The translations under genes and the position numbers were made by a program. Shown here in pieces: positions 1 to 6,583 of a stretch of 8,773 nt of DNA. Origin of the DNA: an uncultured Eubacterium sp. GTDB taxonomy: Bacteria; Bacillota; Clostridia; Lachnospirales; Lachnospiraceae. Numbering within the stretch: the stretch's first letter is position 1; the number at the start of each line of letters is the position of its first letter. Below the pieces are notes generated by a model that was not told where the DNA came from, did not search any database, and was given only the letters and a program-made list of their open reading frames with translations. Location: the NCBI GenBank assembly GCA_946611445.1, contig CAMODP010000075.1, forward strand, positions 1 through 8,773, given 5' to 3'.

Positions 1-71
1 GACATGTACTCGCTGAATGCATCCTGCGGCATCACCTGCCGCTGCGCCGGCATGAGCCTGTCCGACGTCAT
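1..71 (-). CDS. Possible 5' fragment of a divergent gene of unknown function
   Basis: Read on the minus strand, an open frame starts at an ATG (71-69) and continues off the left edge for 23 codons. About 20 of the first 22 codons end in G or C, as in the real genes here, and the peptide (it begins MTSDRLMPAQRQ) has a natural composition. The plus-strand frame sharing the same third positions is abnormally cysteine-rich, which suggests it is the shadow. Against the call: there is no good Shine-Dalgarno before the ATG, and the 73-102 hairpin lies directly upstream. Internal ATGs also exist. I do not recognise the product. It could be noncoding sequence that is open only because it is GC-rich. 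Confidence 0.25.
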   Translation of the reverse strand, partial: MTSDRLMPAQRQVMPQDAFSEYM

Positions 72-72
72 A

Positions 73-102
73 CCTGGATGTGAACGCTGTATCACATCCG
101 GG
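73..102. repeat. 11-bp inverted repeat (hairpin)
   Basis: Positions 73-83 (CCTGGATGTGA) pair with 92-102 (TCACATCCGGG) over 11 positions with one G-T wobble, leaving an 8-base loop. No T-run follows on either strand, so it is not a standard intrinsic terminator. It ends five bases before the larger palindrome at 107-256 and may belong to the same structured element. Confidence 0.5.
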
Positions 103-106
103 ATCA

Positions 107-256
107 GGAATAAGGGCACGCTGCACAATCCAGGCTCAGGTGCTTCGAGTCCCGCCGGTACTCGGCGATCCGCCCCGGCGGGAGCCTTAGTACCGCTGCG
201 TGGACGAGGCAGCGCGAGCGTGCCTGAGCCGGATTCGTACAGCGTGCCCTTAATCC
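107..256. repeat. Large imperfect palindrome / candidate structured RNA element
   Basis: The two ends are inverted repeats: 107-123 pairs with 240-256 over 17 positions with one mismatch. After a small internal loop, 127-131 pairs with 231-235 and 133-140 with 223-230. Two hairpins lie inside. One is a perfect 9-bp stem, 150-158 with 175-183 (TCCCGCCGG/CCGGCGGGA), with a 16-base loop. The other is a 6-bp stem, 194-199 with 209-214 (CGCTGC/GCAGCG). The loop bases TACT (159-162) can pair with AGTA (189-192) as a pseudoknot. The shape is a three-way junction sealed by a long stem. That would suit an interspersed palindromic repeat, a MITE-like element, or a structured RNA in the yugP leader. No transposase or clear target duplication is visible, and the transcribed strand is unknown. 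Confidence 0.7.
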
Positions 257-312
257 GTCCGTCAAAACAAAAATACCCGTAACAGTCTATTATATGCAGG
301 AAGGAGGCCCCC

Positions 313-1014
313 ATGTATCTTCGCTATGGCTACGGCATTGATGCCACATATCTTCTGATCATCCTGGCCCTGATTCTGACGATGGCGGCGCAGACGTATA
401 TGCGCAGCAGCTTTTCCAGATTCAGCAGGATCCGCAATATGCGCGGTCTGACCGGCGCGCAGGTCGCCCAGCAGGTTCTTGCCAGCGAAGGCCTGTACCA
501 GGTGCAGATTGTCCCGGTGGGCGGAAGCCTGACCGATCACTATGATCCCCGCTCAAAGACGGTATCCCTCTCAGAGTCGGTGTACAACAGCACTTCTCTG
601 GCGGCCGCCGGCGTGGCAGCCCATGAATGCGGCCATGCGATTCAGGACGCGAAGGGATACGCGCCGCTGAATATCCGCGCGGCGCTTGTGCCTGCGGCGA
701 ATTTCGGGTCCAGTTTTTCGTGGCCGCTCTTTTTCATCGGTCTGGTGATGTCTTCCGGCATCCTGATTCAGGCCGGTATCCTTCTGTTCTGCCTGGCCCT
801 GCTGTTCCAGCTGGTCACGCTGCCGGTGGAGATCAACGCCTCGCGGCGCGCGCTGGTGAAGCTGGAAACGCTGAATCTGCTGGGCACTGAGGAGTACAGC
901 GGAGCCAGAAAGGTTCTGACGGCAGCCGCCCTGACGTATGTCGCGGCAGCGGCAACCTCTCTGCTGCAGCTGCTGCGGATGCTTGCCCTGTCGGGAGGCA
1001 GAAGACGCAGATGA
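313..1014 (+). CDS. yugP: Membrane zinc metallopeptidase, YugP family (Zn_peptidase_2)
   Basis: A 233-residue predicted membrane-embedded zinc protease whose physiological substrate is not established. The zinc-site motif HECGH lies at residues 104-108 (H104 and H108 as ligands, E105 catalytic). E173, in the PVEINASRRA segment typical of the family, is the probable third ligand. Hydrophobic stretches at about 12-28, 137-170 (long enough for two passes) and 205-225 suggest membrane segments. The start is an ATG with a strong AAGGAGG (301-307) five bases upstream. The stop overlaps the rsmB start as ATGA, implying translational coupling. The length is normal for the family, and the position just before rsmB is conserved in Clostridia. 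Family assignment is confident; function is unknown beyond being a predicted protease. Confidence 0.93.
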   Translation: MYLRYGYGIDATYLLIILALILTMAAQTYMRSSFSRFSRIRNMRGLTGAQVAQQVLASEGLYQVQIVPVGGSLTDHYDPRSKTVSLSESVYNSTSLAAAGVAAHECGHAIQDAKGYAPLNIRAALVPAANFGSSFSWPLFFIGLVMSSGILIQAGILLFCLALLFQLVTLPVEINASRRALVKLETLNLLGTEEYSGARKVLTAAALTYVAAAATSLLQLLRMLALSGGRRRR

Positions 1015-2375
1015 GCGGGCAGAATGTAAATGTGCGTCTTCTGGCCCTGGAGACTCTGCTGGAAGCGGAGAGAGGAGACAGGCAGAGTCACCTTCTCATC
1101 CGTGACGTGCTGGATAAATATGAATGGCTGCCGGAGCGCGACAGGGCTTTTTTCATGCGCCTGTGTGAGGGGACGCTGGAATACAGGCTGCAGCTGGACT
1201 ATGTCATCGACCGGTTTTCAAATGTGCCCTCCGGGAAACAGAAGCCGGTGATCCGGGAAATACTTCGCATGGGTGTGTACCAGCTCCTCTATATGGACGC
1301 GGTGCCGGATGCCGCGGCTGTCAACGAGAGCGTGCGGCTGGCGGGAAAGAAGGGCTTTGCCTCTCTCCGGGGCTTTGTAAACGGTGTCCTGCGCGCGGTA
1401 TCCCGCGGCAGGGAGCAGATCCGCTGGCCGGAGCCGCCCGGCAGTCCGGAGAATCTGTCTGTGCGTTTTTCCGTACCGGTGTGGCTGGTGTCACGCTGGG
1501 TCAGTGAATACGGGGCGGAACAGGCGGAAAGCATCTGCGCCTCCTTTCAGGAACGGCGTCCTGTGACTGTACGGGTGCGCGGGGAAATACCGCCGGAGGA
1601 AGCAGACCGGCTCCTGCCGGCACCCTGGCCGGAGGAAGCCCGCGTCCTGACGGATCCGCGGATGCTCTCCTCCATGAAAGCTTTCCGGAACGGCGCGCTG
1701 GCGGTGCAGGACATCAGTTCCATGGCTGCTGTCCGGGCGGCAGGCATCCGGCCGGGAGACCGTGTGCTCGATATCTGCGCGGCGCCCGGAGGGAAAAGCG
1801 TCTTTGCCGCGGACCTGGCCGGTCCGGAAGGATCCGTGACGGCACGGGACCTGACAGATGCGAAATGCGCCATGCTGGAAGAAAACCGGCAGCGGTGCGC
1901 CCTGGCCAATCTGCAGATTGAGAAGGCAGATGCCGTCCTTTTCCGGCCTGAAGACGCGGGACGGTTCGACGTTGTCCTGGCGGATCTTCCGTGTTCCGGA
2001 TATGGCGTCATCGGAAGAAAACCGGATATCCGGTATCACGCGTCAGAGGAAAAGGAACGCGCCCTTGTACAGCTGCAGCGGCAGATCCTGGTCAATGCGG
2101 CGCGCTATGTCCGTCCGGGCGGCACGCTTCTGTATTCTACCTGTACCTTCCATCGTGAGGAAAATGAGGAGCAGGTCCGGTGGATTTGCAAAGCCCTGCC
2201 GGAAGAGACAGGCATCCGGCTGCGCCCGGATGACCTGCGGCCATATCTGCCGGACCCACTGGCGGAGATGTCCCCGGCAGAGAGCGGATACCTGCAGCTG
2301 CTGCCCGGGATCCATCCCTGTGACGGCTTTTTTATGGCAAGAATGGTGAGAGAACAGACTGCTTTTGACGGGTGA
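1011..2375 (+). CDS. rsmB: 16S rRNA (cytosine-967-C5)-methyltransferase RsmB
   Basis: A 454-residue SAM-dependent enzyme that makes m5C967 (E. coli numbering) in 16S rRNA in the cytoplasm. Residues ~5-135 form a NusB-like RNA-binding domain, and the Rossmann methyltransferase domain follows. Visible motifs are the VQDISSMAA pre-SAM segment (Q233-D234), the SAM loop VLDICAAPGGKS (252-263), motif IV DLPCSG with C328, and motif VI STC with C378, expected to be the nucleophile. The family-typical DGFFMARM lies near the C-terminus. The start ATG overlaps the yugP stop by four bases, with GGGAGG (993-998) somewhat distant, so re-initiation is likely. The stop lies within the Shine-Dalgarno of rlmN. 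Length matches Firmicutes homologues. Confidence 0.96.
   Translation: MSGQNVNVRLLALETLLEAERGDRQSHLLIRDVLDKYEWLPERDRAFFMRLCEGTLEYRLQLDYVIDRFSNVPSGKQKPVIREILRMGVYQLLYMDAVPDAAAVNESVRLAGKKGFASLRGFVNGVLRAVSRGREQIRWPEPPGSPENLSVRFSVPVWLVSRWVSEYGAEQAESICASFQERRPVTVRVRGEIPPEEADRLLPAPWPEEARVLTDPRMLSSMKAFRNGALAVQDISSMAAVRAAGIRPGDRVLDICAAPGGKSVFAADLAGPEGSVTARDLTDAKCAMLEENRQRCALANLQIEKADAVLFRPEDAGRFDVVLADLPCSGYGVIGRKPDIRYHASEEKERALVQLQRQILVNAARYVRPGGTLLYSTCTFHREENEEQVRWICKALPEETGIRLRPDDLRPYLPDPLAEMSPAESGYLQLLPGIHPCDGFFMARMVREQTAFDG
2371..2375 (+). promoter_or_regulatory. rlmN Shine-Dalgarno overlapping the rsmB stop
   Basis: GGTGA matches the 3' part of the consensus AGGAGGTGA and sits five bases before the ATG at 2381. 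Its last three bases are the rsmB stop codon. This supports ATG 2381 as the rlmN start over the in-frame GTG at 2372, which has no upstream Shine-Dalgarno, and suggests coupled translation. Confidence 0.55.
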
Positions 2376-2380
2376 ATTCT

Positions 2381-3454
2381 ATGATGACTATGGAAGAGAA
2401 ACCATACCCTGACGGAGATATACGGTCCCTGTACCCCGCGGAACTGCGCGCGCTGGCGGAGTCTCTCGGAGAAAAGGCTTTCCGGGGCACACAGCTGTTT
2501 TCATGGCTGCACGAAAAGCGCGTACAGACATATGATGAGATGAGCAATCTCCCGAAAAGCTTCCGGGAAAAGCTGGAAGAGCGTTTCCCGCTGCGTCACC
2601 TGGAGGTGGTCCGCCGTCAGGTGTCCGCCGTCGACGGAACGGTCAAATACCTGTTTTCCCTGGGGGATGGCAATGTGATAGAGAGCGTGCGCATGGTCTA
2701 TCATCACGGCGTGTCGGTCTGTGTGTCTTCCCAGGTCGGATGCCGCATGGGGTGTCGGTTCTGCGCTTCCACCGTGGACGGCCTCGTCCGCTCCCTCACT
2801 GCCGCGGAGATGCTGGAACAGGTCTGGGCCATAGACAGGCTGGACGGCGAGAGGGTGTCTCATGTCGTCATCATGGGGAGCGGGGAACCGCTGGACAATT
2901 ACGACAATGTGGTCCGTTTCATCCGGCTGGTCACCGACGGGAAGGGCTATGGCATGAGCCAGCGGAACATCACGCTTTCTACTTGCGGCCTGGTGCCGAA
3001 AATCCGCGCGCTGGCGGAGGAAGACCTGAGCATCACACTGGCGATCTCACTGCACGCTCCCAATGATGAAAAACGACGTGCGCTGATGCCGGTTGCCTCC
3101 AGATGGACCATAGAGGAGATTCTGGATGCCTGCCGATACTATTTTTCCAGAACGGGCCGGCGGCTGACCTTCGAATACGCACTGGCCTCCGGACAGAACG
3201 ACAGTGCGCGCGACGCGGAGGAACTGGCGTCCCTCCTGCAGGGGATTAACGGTCACGTCAACCTGATTCCGGTCAATCCTGTCAGGGAGAGCGGCTTCAG
3301 AAGAAGCGGCAAAAAAGTGACGGAGGCCTTTCAAAATAAACTTGAAAAATACGGGATTCATGTTACTATTAGAAGGGAAATGGGCTCGGATATAGACGGA
3401 GCCTGTGGTCAGCTTCGCAGACGATATATGTCAGAAGGGGATATGCCCGTCTGA
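2381..3454 (+). CDS. rlmN: Radical-SAM 23S rRNA/tRNA adenine-C2 methyltransferase RlmN
   Basis: A 357-residue radical-SAM enzyme that makes m2A2503 in 23S rRNA and, in characterised homologues, m2A37 in some tRNAs. The 4Fe-4S cluster motif CxxxCxxC is C121, C125 and C128 (GCRMGCRFCAS). The two mechanistic cysteines are conserved: C114 in CVSSQVGC, and C342 in DIDGACGQL, the residue methylated during catalysis. The SAM-contact GEPLDN motif lies at 168-173. The N-terminal region (LRALAESLGEKAFRGTQLF) matches the family's RNA-binding helical domain. ATG 2381 was chosen by its Shine-Dalgarno; GTG 2372, ATG 2384 and ATG 2390 are alternatives. All key residues are present. A Cfr resistance methyltransferase is less likely, given the rlmN-type synteny and full RlmN sequence character. 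Confidence 0.96.
   Translation: MMTMEEKPYPDGDIRSLYPAELRALAESLGEKAFRGTQLFSWLHEKRVQTYDEMSNLPKSFREKLEERFPLRHLEVVRRQVSAVDGTVKYLFSLGDGNVIESVRMVYHHGVSVCVSSQVGCRMGCRFCASTVDGLVRSLTAAEMLEQVWAIDRLDGERVSHVVIMGSGEPLDNYDNVVRFIRLVTDGKGYGMSQRNITLSTCGLVPKIRALAEEDLSITLAISLHAPNDEKRRALMPVASRWTIEEILDACRYYFSRTGRRLTFEYALASGQNDSARDAEELASLLQGINGHVNLIPVNPVRESGFRRSGKKVTEAFQNKLEKYGIHVTIRREMGSDIDGACGQLRRRYMSEGDMPV
3342..3369 (+). promoter_or_regulatory. Candidate sigma-A promoter for prpC-prkC inside rlmN
   Basis: TTGAAA (3342-3347, five of six matches to the -35) is followed after 16 bp by TACTAT (3364-3369, four of six). A TG at 3361-3362 makes an extended -10. It lies in a locally AT-rich patch of an otherwise GC-rich window, about 100 bp before the prpC start. 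The codons here also encode conserved RlmN residues, so the AT-richness could be incidental. Confidence 0.4.
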
Positions 3455-3457
3455 GAC

Positions 3458-3463
3458 GAGGGG
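3458..3463 (+). promoter_or_regulatory. prpC Shine-Dalgarno that sets its start
   Basis: GAGGGG lies four bases before ATG 3468. It supports this start over an upstream in-frame GTG at 3405 that overlaps rlmN and would add a 21-residue extension absent from the PP2C fold. Confidence 0.65.
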
Positions 3464-3467
3464 ACGT

Positions 3468-4184
3468 ATGAACATTTTTTCTGCTACCGATATCGGACAG
3501 AAAAGAAAAATGAATCAGGATTACATATTCACCTCCGGGGAGCCGGTGGGGAATCTGCCGAACCTGTTCGTCGTCGCGGATGGGATGGGAGGACATAACG
3601 CAGGCGATTTCGCGTCGAGGTACGGTGTGTCCGTGATGGTAGAGACCGCGAGGAGAGATCGGAACTTCAACCCGGTCAAGATCATGCGGAACGGCATGGA
3701 AGCGGCCAACCGGGAGGTACTCATAAAGTCCAGACAGGACAAGAGCATGGCCGGCATGGGTACAACCATGGTGGCCTGTACGGTTGTTGGCGGATATGTG
3801 TATGTTGCGAATGTGGGAGACTCCAGACTGTATGTGGCCGGCGAGGAGCTGATCCAGGTCACGCAGGATCACTCCCTCATTGCGGAGATGGTGCGGCTCG
3901 GGGAGCTGACGCCGGAGGAAGGCAGGAATCATCCTGACCGGAATATCATCACAAGGGCCATCGGCACTGCTGAGGAAGTGCGCGTAGATTTCTTTGATAC
4001 GAAGCTGGAGAGCGGCAATCAGATTCTTATGTGTTCTGACGGTCTGACCAATATGGTCAGGGACGAAAGGATATTTGAGATATTAAGGGGAAGGGATACG
4101 GATGACGTCGCCCAGACTCTGGTTGATGAAGCGAACCTTAACGGCGGCAGGGACAATATTGCTGTCATCGTTGTGGAACCATGA
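3468..4184 (+). CDS. prpC: PP2C-family (PPM) Ser/Thr protein phosphatase, Stp/PrpC type
   Basis: A 238-residue, Mn/Mg-dependent cytoplasmic phosphatase expected to reverse phosphorylation by the downstream kinase. The PPM motifs appear in order: RKMNQD with metal ligand D18, VVADGMGGH with D38-G39, GTTMVA, NVGDSRLY, TQDHS, NIITRAIG, CSDGL with D191, and GGRDN with D229. The metal-site aspartates are intact. There is no signal peptide or transmembrane segment. It starts 13 bases after rlmN, and 27 bases separate it from prkC. This phosphatase-kinase pair is a standard Firmicutes arrangement. Length is normal once the start is set at 3468. Confidence 0.96.
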   Translation: MNIFSATDIGQKRKMNQDYIFTSGEPVGNLPNLFVVADGMGGHNAGDFASRYGVSVMVETARRDRNFNPVKIMRNGMEAANREVLIKSRQDKSMAGMGTTMVACTVVGGYVYVANVGDSRLYVAGEELIQVTQDHSLIAEMVRLGELTPEEGRNHPDRNIITRAIGTAEEVRVDFFDTKLESGNQILMCSDGLTNMVRDERIFEILRGRDTDDVAQTLVDEANLNGGRDNIAVIVVEP

Positions 4185-4211
4185 GCCATGTACGGCGGAT
4201 GAGGTGAGAAG

Positions 4212-6488
4212 ATGTTAAAAGAGGGAATCATTCTGGGTGAGCGGTATGAGATCATGGCCAAGATCGGTACCGGCGGCATGGCGGATGTCTACAAAGCCCA
4301 GGACCGCAAGCTGAATCGTCTGGTGGCCGTCAAGGTCATGAAGGCAGAGTTCCGCGAGGATACCGCCTTTGTCGCCAAATTCCAGAAAGAGGCGCAGGCG
4401 GCTGCCAAGCTGGCGCATCCGAATGTGGTCAATGTCTACGATGTCGGGGAGGATCGCGGACTGTACTACATCGTGATGGAGCTGGTTGAGGGCATCACGC
4501 TCAAAAACTACATTCTCAAGAAAGGCAAGCTGAGCGTCAAGGAAGCGACCAGTATCGCGATCCAGGTGTCGCTCGGTCTGGAAGCGGCGCACAACCGGGG
4601 CATTATTCACCGGGATGTCAAGCCGCAGAATATCATCATATCCACGGACGGCAAGGTCAAGCTCTCAGATTTCGGCATCGCCAAGGCGATGAATTCCAAT
4701 ACGATTACGGCCAATGTGATGGGATCTGTACATTACAGCTCTCCGGAACAGGTGCGGGGCGGCAACTCGGACGCCAAGAGCGATATCTATTCCCTCGGCA
4801 TTACCATGTATGAGATGGTGACCGGCCGTGTGCCCTTTGACGGCGATTCCACTGTTTCGATCGCCATCAAGCACCTGCAGGAGGAAATGGTTCCTCCGTC
4901 AAGATACACACCGGATCTGCCGTATTCTCTTGAGCAGATCATTCTCAAGTGTACGCAGAAAAATCCTGAGCGCCGCTATCAGAATGTGGGCGAGCTGATC
5001 GACGACCTGAAACATTCTCTGATAGACCCGCAGGGCAGCTTTGTCGGCGTAGCCCCGCTCAGTGAGCATGCCTCCTCCGGGAGGAATCAGAAAGAGGGCC
5101 GCACGGGCGGCAGAAGCAGCGCGGGCAGCCGGACATCCTCCGGCAGAGGCGGCTCTTCCGGCGGGAGCAGAAGCGGTGCCTCCGGCGGCAGAAGCGCATC
5201 CGGCGGACGCGGATCCTCCGGCGGCAGCAGAAGCGGCGCCTCCGGCGGCAGAAGCACATCCGGCGGACGGAACAGCTCTTCCGGCGGCAGGACGCAGGGC
5301 GGGTCTTCTCAGGACAGACACCGTATGTCCAGAGAAGAGGAACTGCGCAGAGAGCGCGAGCGCAGAGAGCGTGAGCGGCGGCGCATGAGCTATGAGGATG
5401 ACGACGAGCTGGATGACGACGATGAGGAGTCCGGTCTGGAGAAGGCCATCACCATCGGAGGCTTCCTGATCGGAGCGGTTATTATCATTATCCTGATCGC
5501 TGTCGTCGGCAATATGGCGGGACTTTTCAACTTTGGCAAAAAGAAAGCCACGACTGCAGCATCCTCATCGTCCGCTGCCGTCTCCGAGGCGACATCGGAG
5601 GTATCCTCGCAGTCTGCGCAGGTTGAGGTGCCGAGCCTTCTCGGCCTGACTGTCGAGCAGGCTACATCCGAAGCCAATAACAGGGGCATCGGCGTCAAGC
5701 AGACAGGGACGGCCGCTTCCGAGGAATATGAAGAGGGCCGCATCATTTCCCAGTCGGTAGACGCGGGTACACTGGTCAATCCGCAGACCACGATCGAAGT
5801 AGTCGTGAGCAGCGGAAAGGCTGATGTGACGGTTCCCGTGGGACTGAACGGAGCCGCGCAGACAGACGCGGAAGCTGCCCTTGAGGCGGCCGGCCTGTCG
5901 CCGAACATCGTGCTCCAGTACAGCGATATCGTAAATATCGGCAACGTTATTTCTTCTGATCCCGCAGAGGGAACAGCTGTTTCTGCCGGCTCGACGGTCA
6001 CGATTTATATCAGCAAGGGACCGGATGAGGCCAGCACAGGCGGCTCTGTTGTTCCGGATCTTGCCGGATGGCAGTCCGCGGATGCCACAGCCAAGCTGGA
6101 TTCCCTGGGACTGGCATACACAACCGTAGAGGCCCAGAATGAAGGATACGCAGACGGTGTGATCCTGTCCGTCAGCCCGGCGGTGGGTTCCCCGATCGAA
6201 CCAGGTGAGACCATCACACTGACGGTAAACAGACTGCCGGAGCATGAGACGCGGTATGTGTGCTACAGCCCGCTGTCACAGCCTGACGGATATAACGGAG
6301 GCCAGGTCAGACTGGAACTCGTGCAGGGAGAAAGCACCATCGTTCTCTTTGAGGGACCGAACCCGTGGGCGAACGGACTCTACAGCGCGCCGATTATCAG
6401 TCAGATCGGCGATCCGGGTGAGATCAATGTCTATGAGGATGATGTCCTCATCGCGAAGTATCCGGACGTTACCTTTACAGCAGAGTAA
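4212..6488 (+). CDS. prkC: PASTA-domain Ser/Thr protein kinase, PrkC/PknB type
   Basis: A 758-residue transmembrane kinase that senses cell-wall fragments or lipid II through its PASTA domains (established for PrkC, PknB and Stk1 relatives). The kinase domain (~12-275) has the glycine loop GTGGMADV (19-26), K41, HRD with catalytic D135, DFG with D153, and activation-loop GSVHYSSPEQ. Next come a Gly/Ser/Arg disordered linker (~287-371), an Arg/Glu helix-like stretch (373-392), an acidic run (395-406) and a single membrane span (~415-439). A Ser/Ala-rich stalk and three PASTA repeats (471-537, 538-605, 612-674) follow outside the membrane. Residues 675-758 form an extra C-terminal domain. GAGGTGA (4201-4207) precedes the ATG by four bases. 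The linker contains a 60-bp duplication. Domain calls are firm; the ligand is inferred. Confidence 0.96.
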   Translation: MLKEGIILGERYEIMAKIGTGGMADVYKAQDRKLNRLVAVKVMKAEFREDTAFVAKFQKEAQAAAKLAHPNVVNVYDVGEDRGLYYIVMELVEGITLKNYILKKGKLSVKEATSIAIQVSLGLEAAHNRGIIHRDVKPQNIIISTDGKVKLSDFGIAKAMNSNTITANVMGSVHYSSPEQVRGGNSDAKSDIYSLGITMYEMVTGRVPFDGDSTVSIAIKHLQEEMVPPSRYTPDLPYSLEQIILKCTQKNPERRYQNVGELIDDLKHSLIDPQGSFVGVAPLSEHASSGRNQKEGRTGGRSSAGSRTSSGRGGSSGGSRSGASGGRSASGGRGSSGGSRSGASGGRSTSGGRNSSSGGRTQGGSSQDRHRMSREEELRRERERRERERRRMSYEDDDELDDDDEESGLEKAITIGGFLIGAVIIIILIAVVGNMAGLFNFGKKKATTAASSSSAAVSEATSEVSSQSAQVEVPSLLGLTVEQATSEANNRGIGVKQTGTAASEEYEEGRIISQSVDAGTLVNPQTTIEVVVSSGKADVTVPVGLNGAAQTDAEAALEAAGLSPNIVLQYSDIVNIGNVISSDPAEGTAVSAGSTVTIYISKGPDEASTGGSVVPDLAGWQSADATAKLDSLGLAYTTVEAQNEGYADGVILSVSPAVGSPIEPGETITLTVNRLPEHETRYVCYSPLSQPDGYNGGQVRLELVQGESTIVLFEGPNPWANGLYSAPIISQIGDPGEINVYEDDVLIAKYPDVTFTAE
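5161..5269 (+). repeat. Two-copy 60-bp tandem repeat in the prkC linker
   Basis: Bases 5161-5209 and 5221-5269 match with three mismatches in 49, a 60-base period. In protein they are two 20-residue units (residues 317-336 and 337-356) sharing GGSRSGASGGRS and differing at only two positions. The period is a multiple of three, so copy-number changes keep the reading frame. Shorter GGR/SSGG units flank it on both sides. Confidence 0.85.
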
Positions 6489-6523
6489 AACAGAATCTGA
6501 CGGCCGGTAATAATGAACTGACG

Positions 6524-6571
6524 GGCTGCCGCAGCAGAGATTTTGGCGCGGCAGCCTTGTTTCATCTTTTT
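6524..6571 (+). terminator. Intrinsic-terminator-like hairpin between prkC and rsgA
   Basis: A perfect 9-bp GC-rich stem, 6524-6532 (GGCTGCCGC) with 6548-6556 (GCGGCAGCC), has a 15-base loop. It is followed by TTGTTTCATCTTTTT, ending in five Ts. It starts 35 bases after the prkC stop. The U-tract is interrupted and the loop is long, so termination may be partial, allowing readthrough into rsgA. Confidence 0.65.
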
Positions 6572-6574
6572 AAC

Positions 6575-6579
6575 AGGAG
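6575..6579 (+). promoter_or_regulatory. rsgA Shine-Dalgarno
   Basis: AGGAG lies four bases before ATG 6584. It fixes the rsgA start there rather than at the in-frame TTG 6557, which lies in the terminator tail. Only three bases separate it from the last T of that tail. Confidence 0.7.
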
Positions 6580-6583
6580 ATAC

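Noticed and set aside
73..102. Hairpin as an intrinsic terminator for an upstream plus-strand gene ending at TGA 81-83
   Set aside because: No T-tract follows the stem and the 26-codon frame before the stop looks non-coding.
4..282. Plus-strand open frame of 92 codons across the upstream region
   Set aside because: It is cysteine-, serine- and proline-rich without family resemblance and runs straight through the palindromic element. Its apparent coding bias comes from sharing third positions with the minus frame.
265..293. Promoter for yugP with TATTAT (288-293)
   Set aside because: No -35 match lies at a suitable distance, and a start this close to the Shine-Dalgarno at 301 would leave almost no leader.
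1491..2039. Long minus-strand open frame inside rsmB
   Set aside because: It is antisense to the conserved RsmB SAM-binding and catalytic motifs and has no family features of its own; high GC keeps it open.
5062..5388. Ala/Pro-rich alternative-frame ORF over the prkC linker
   Set aside because: It is a frame-shifted reading of the GC-rich tandem repeats; the kinase frame continues intact on both sides.
5390..6001. Minus-strand 203-codon frame opposite the PrkC membrane and PASTA region
   Set aside because: The long serine run is the complement of the Asp/Glu codons of the acidic segment; no independent start signals or motifs.
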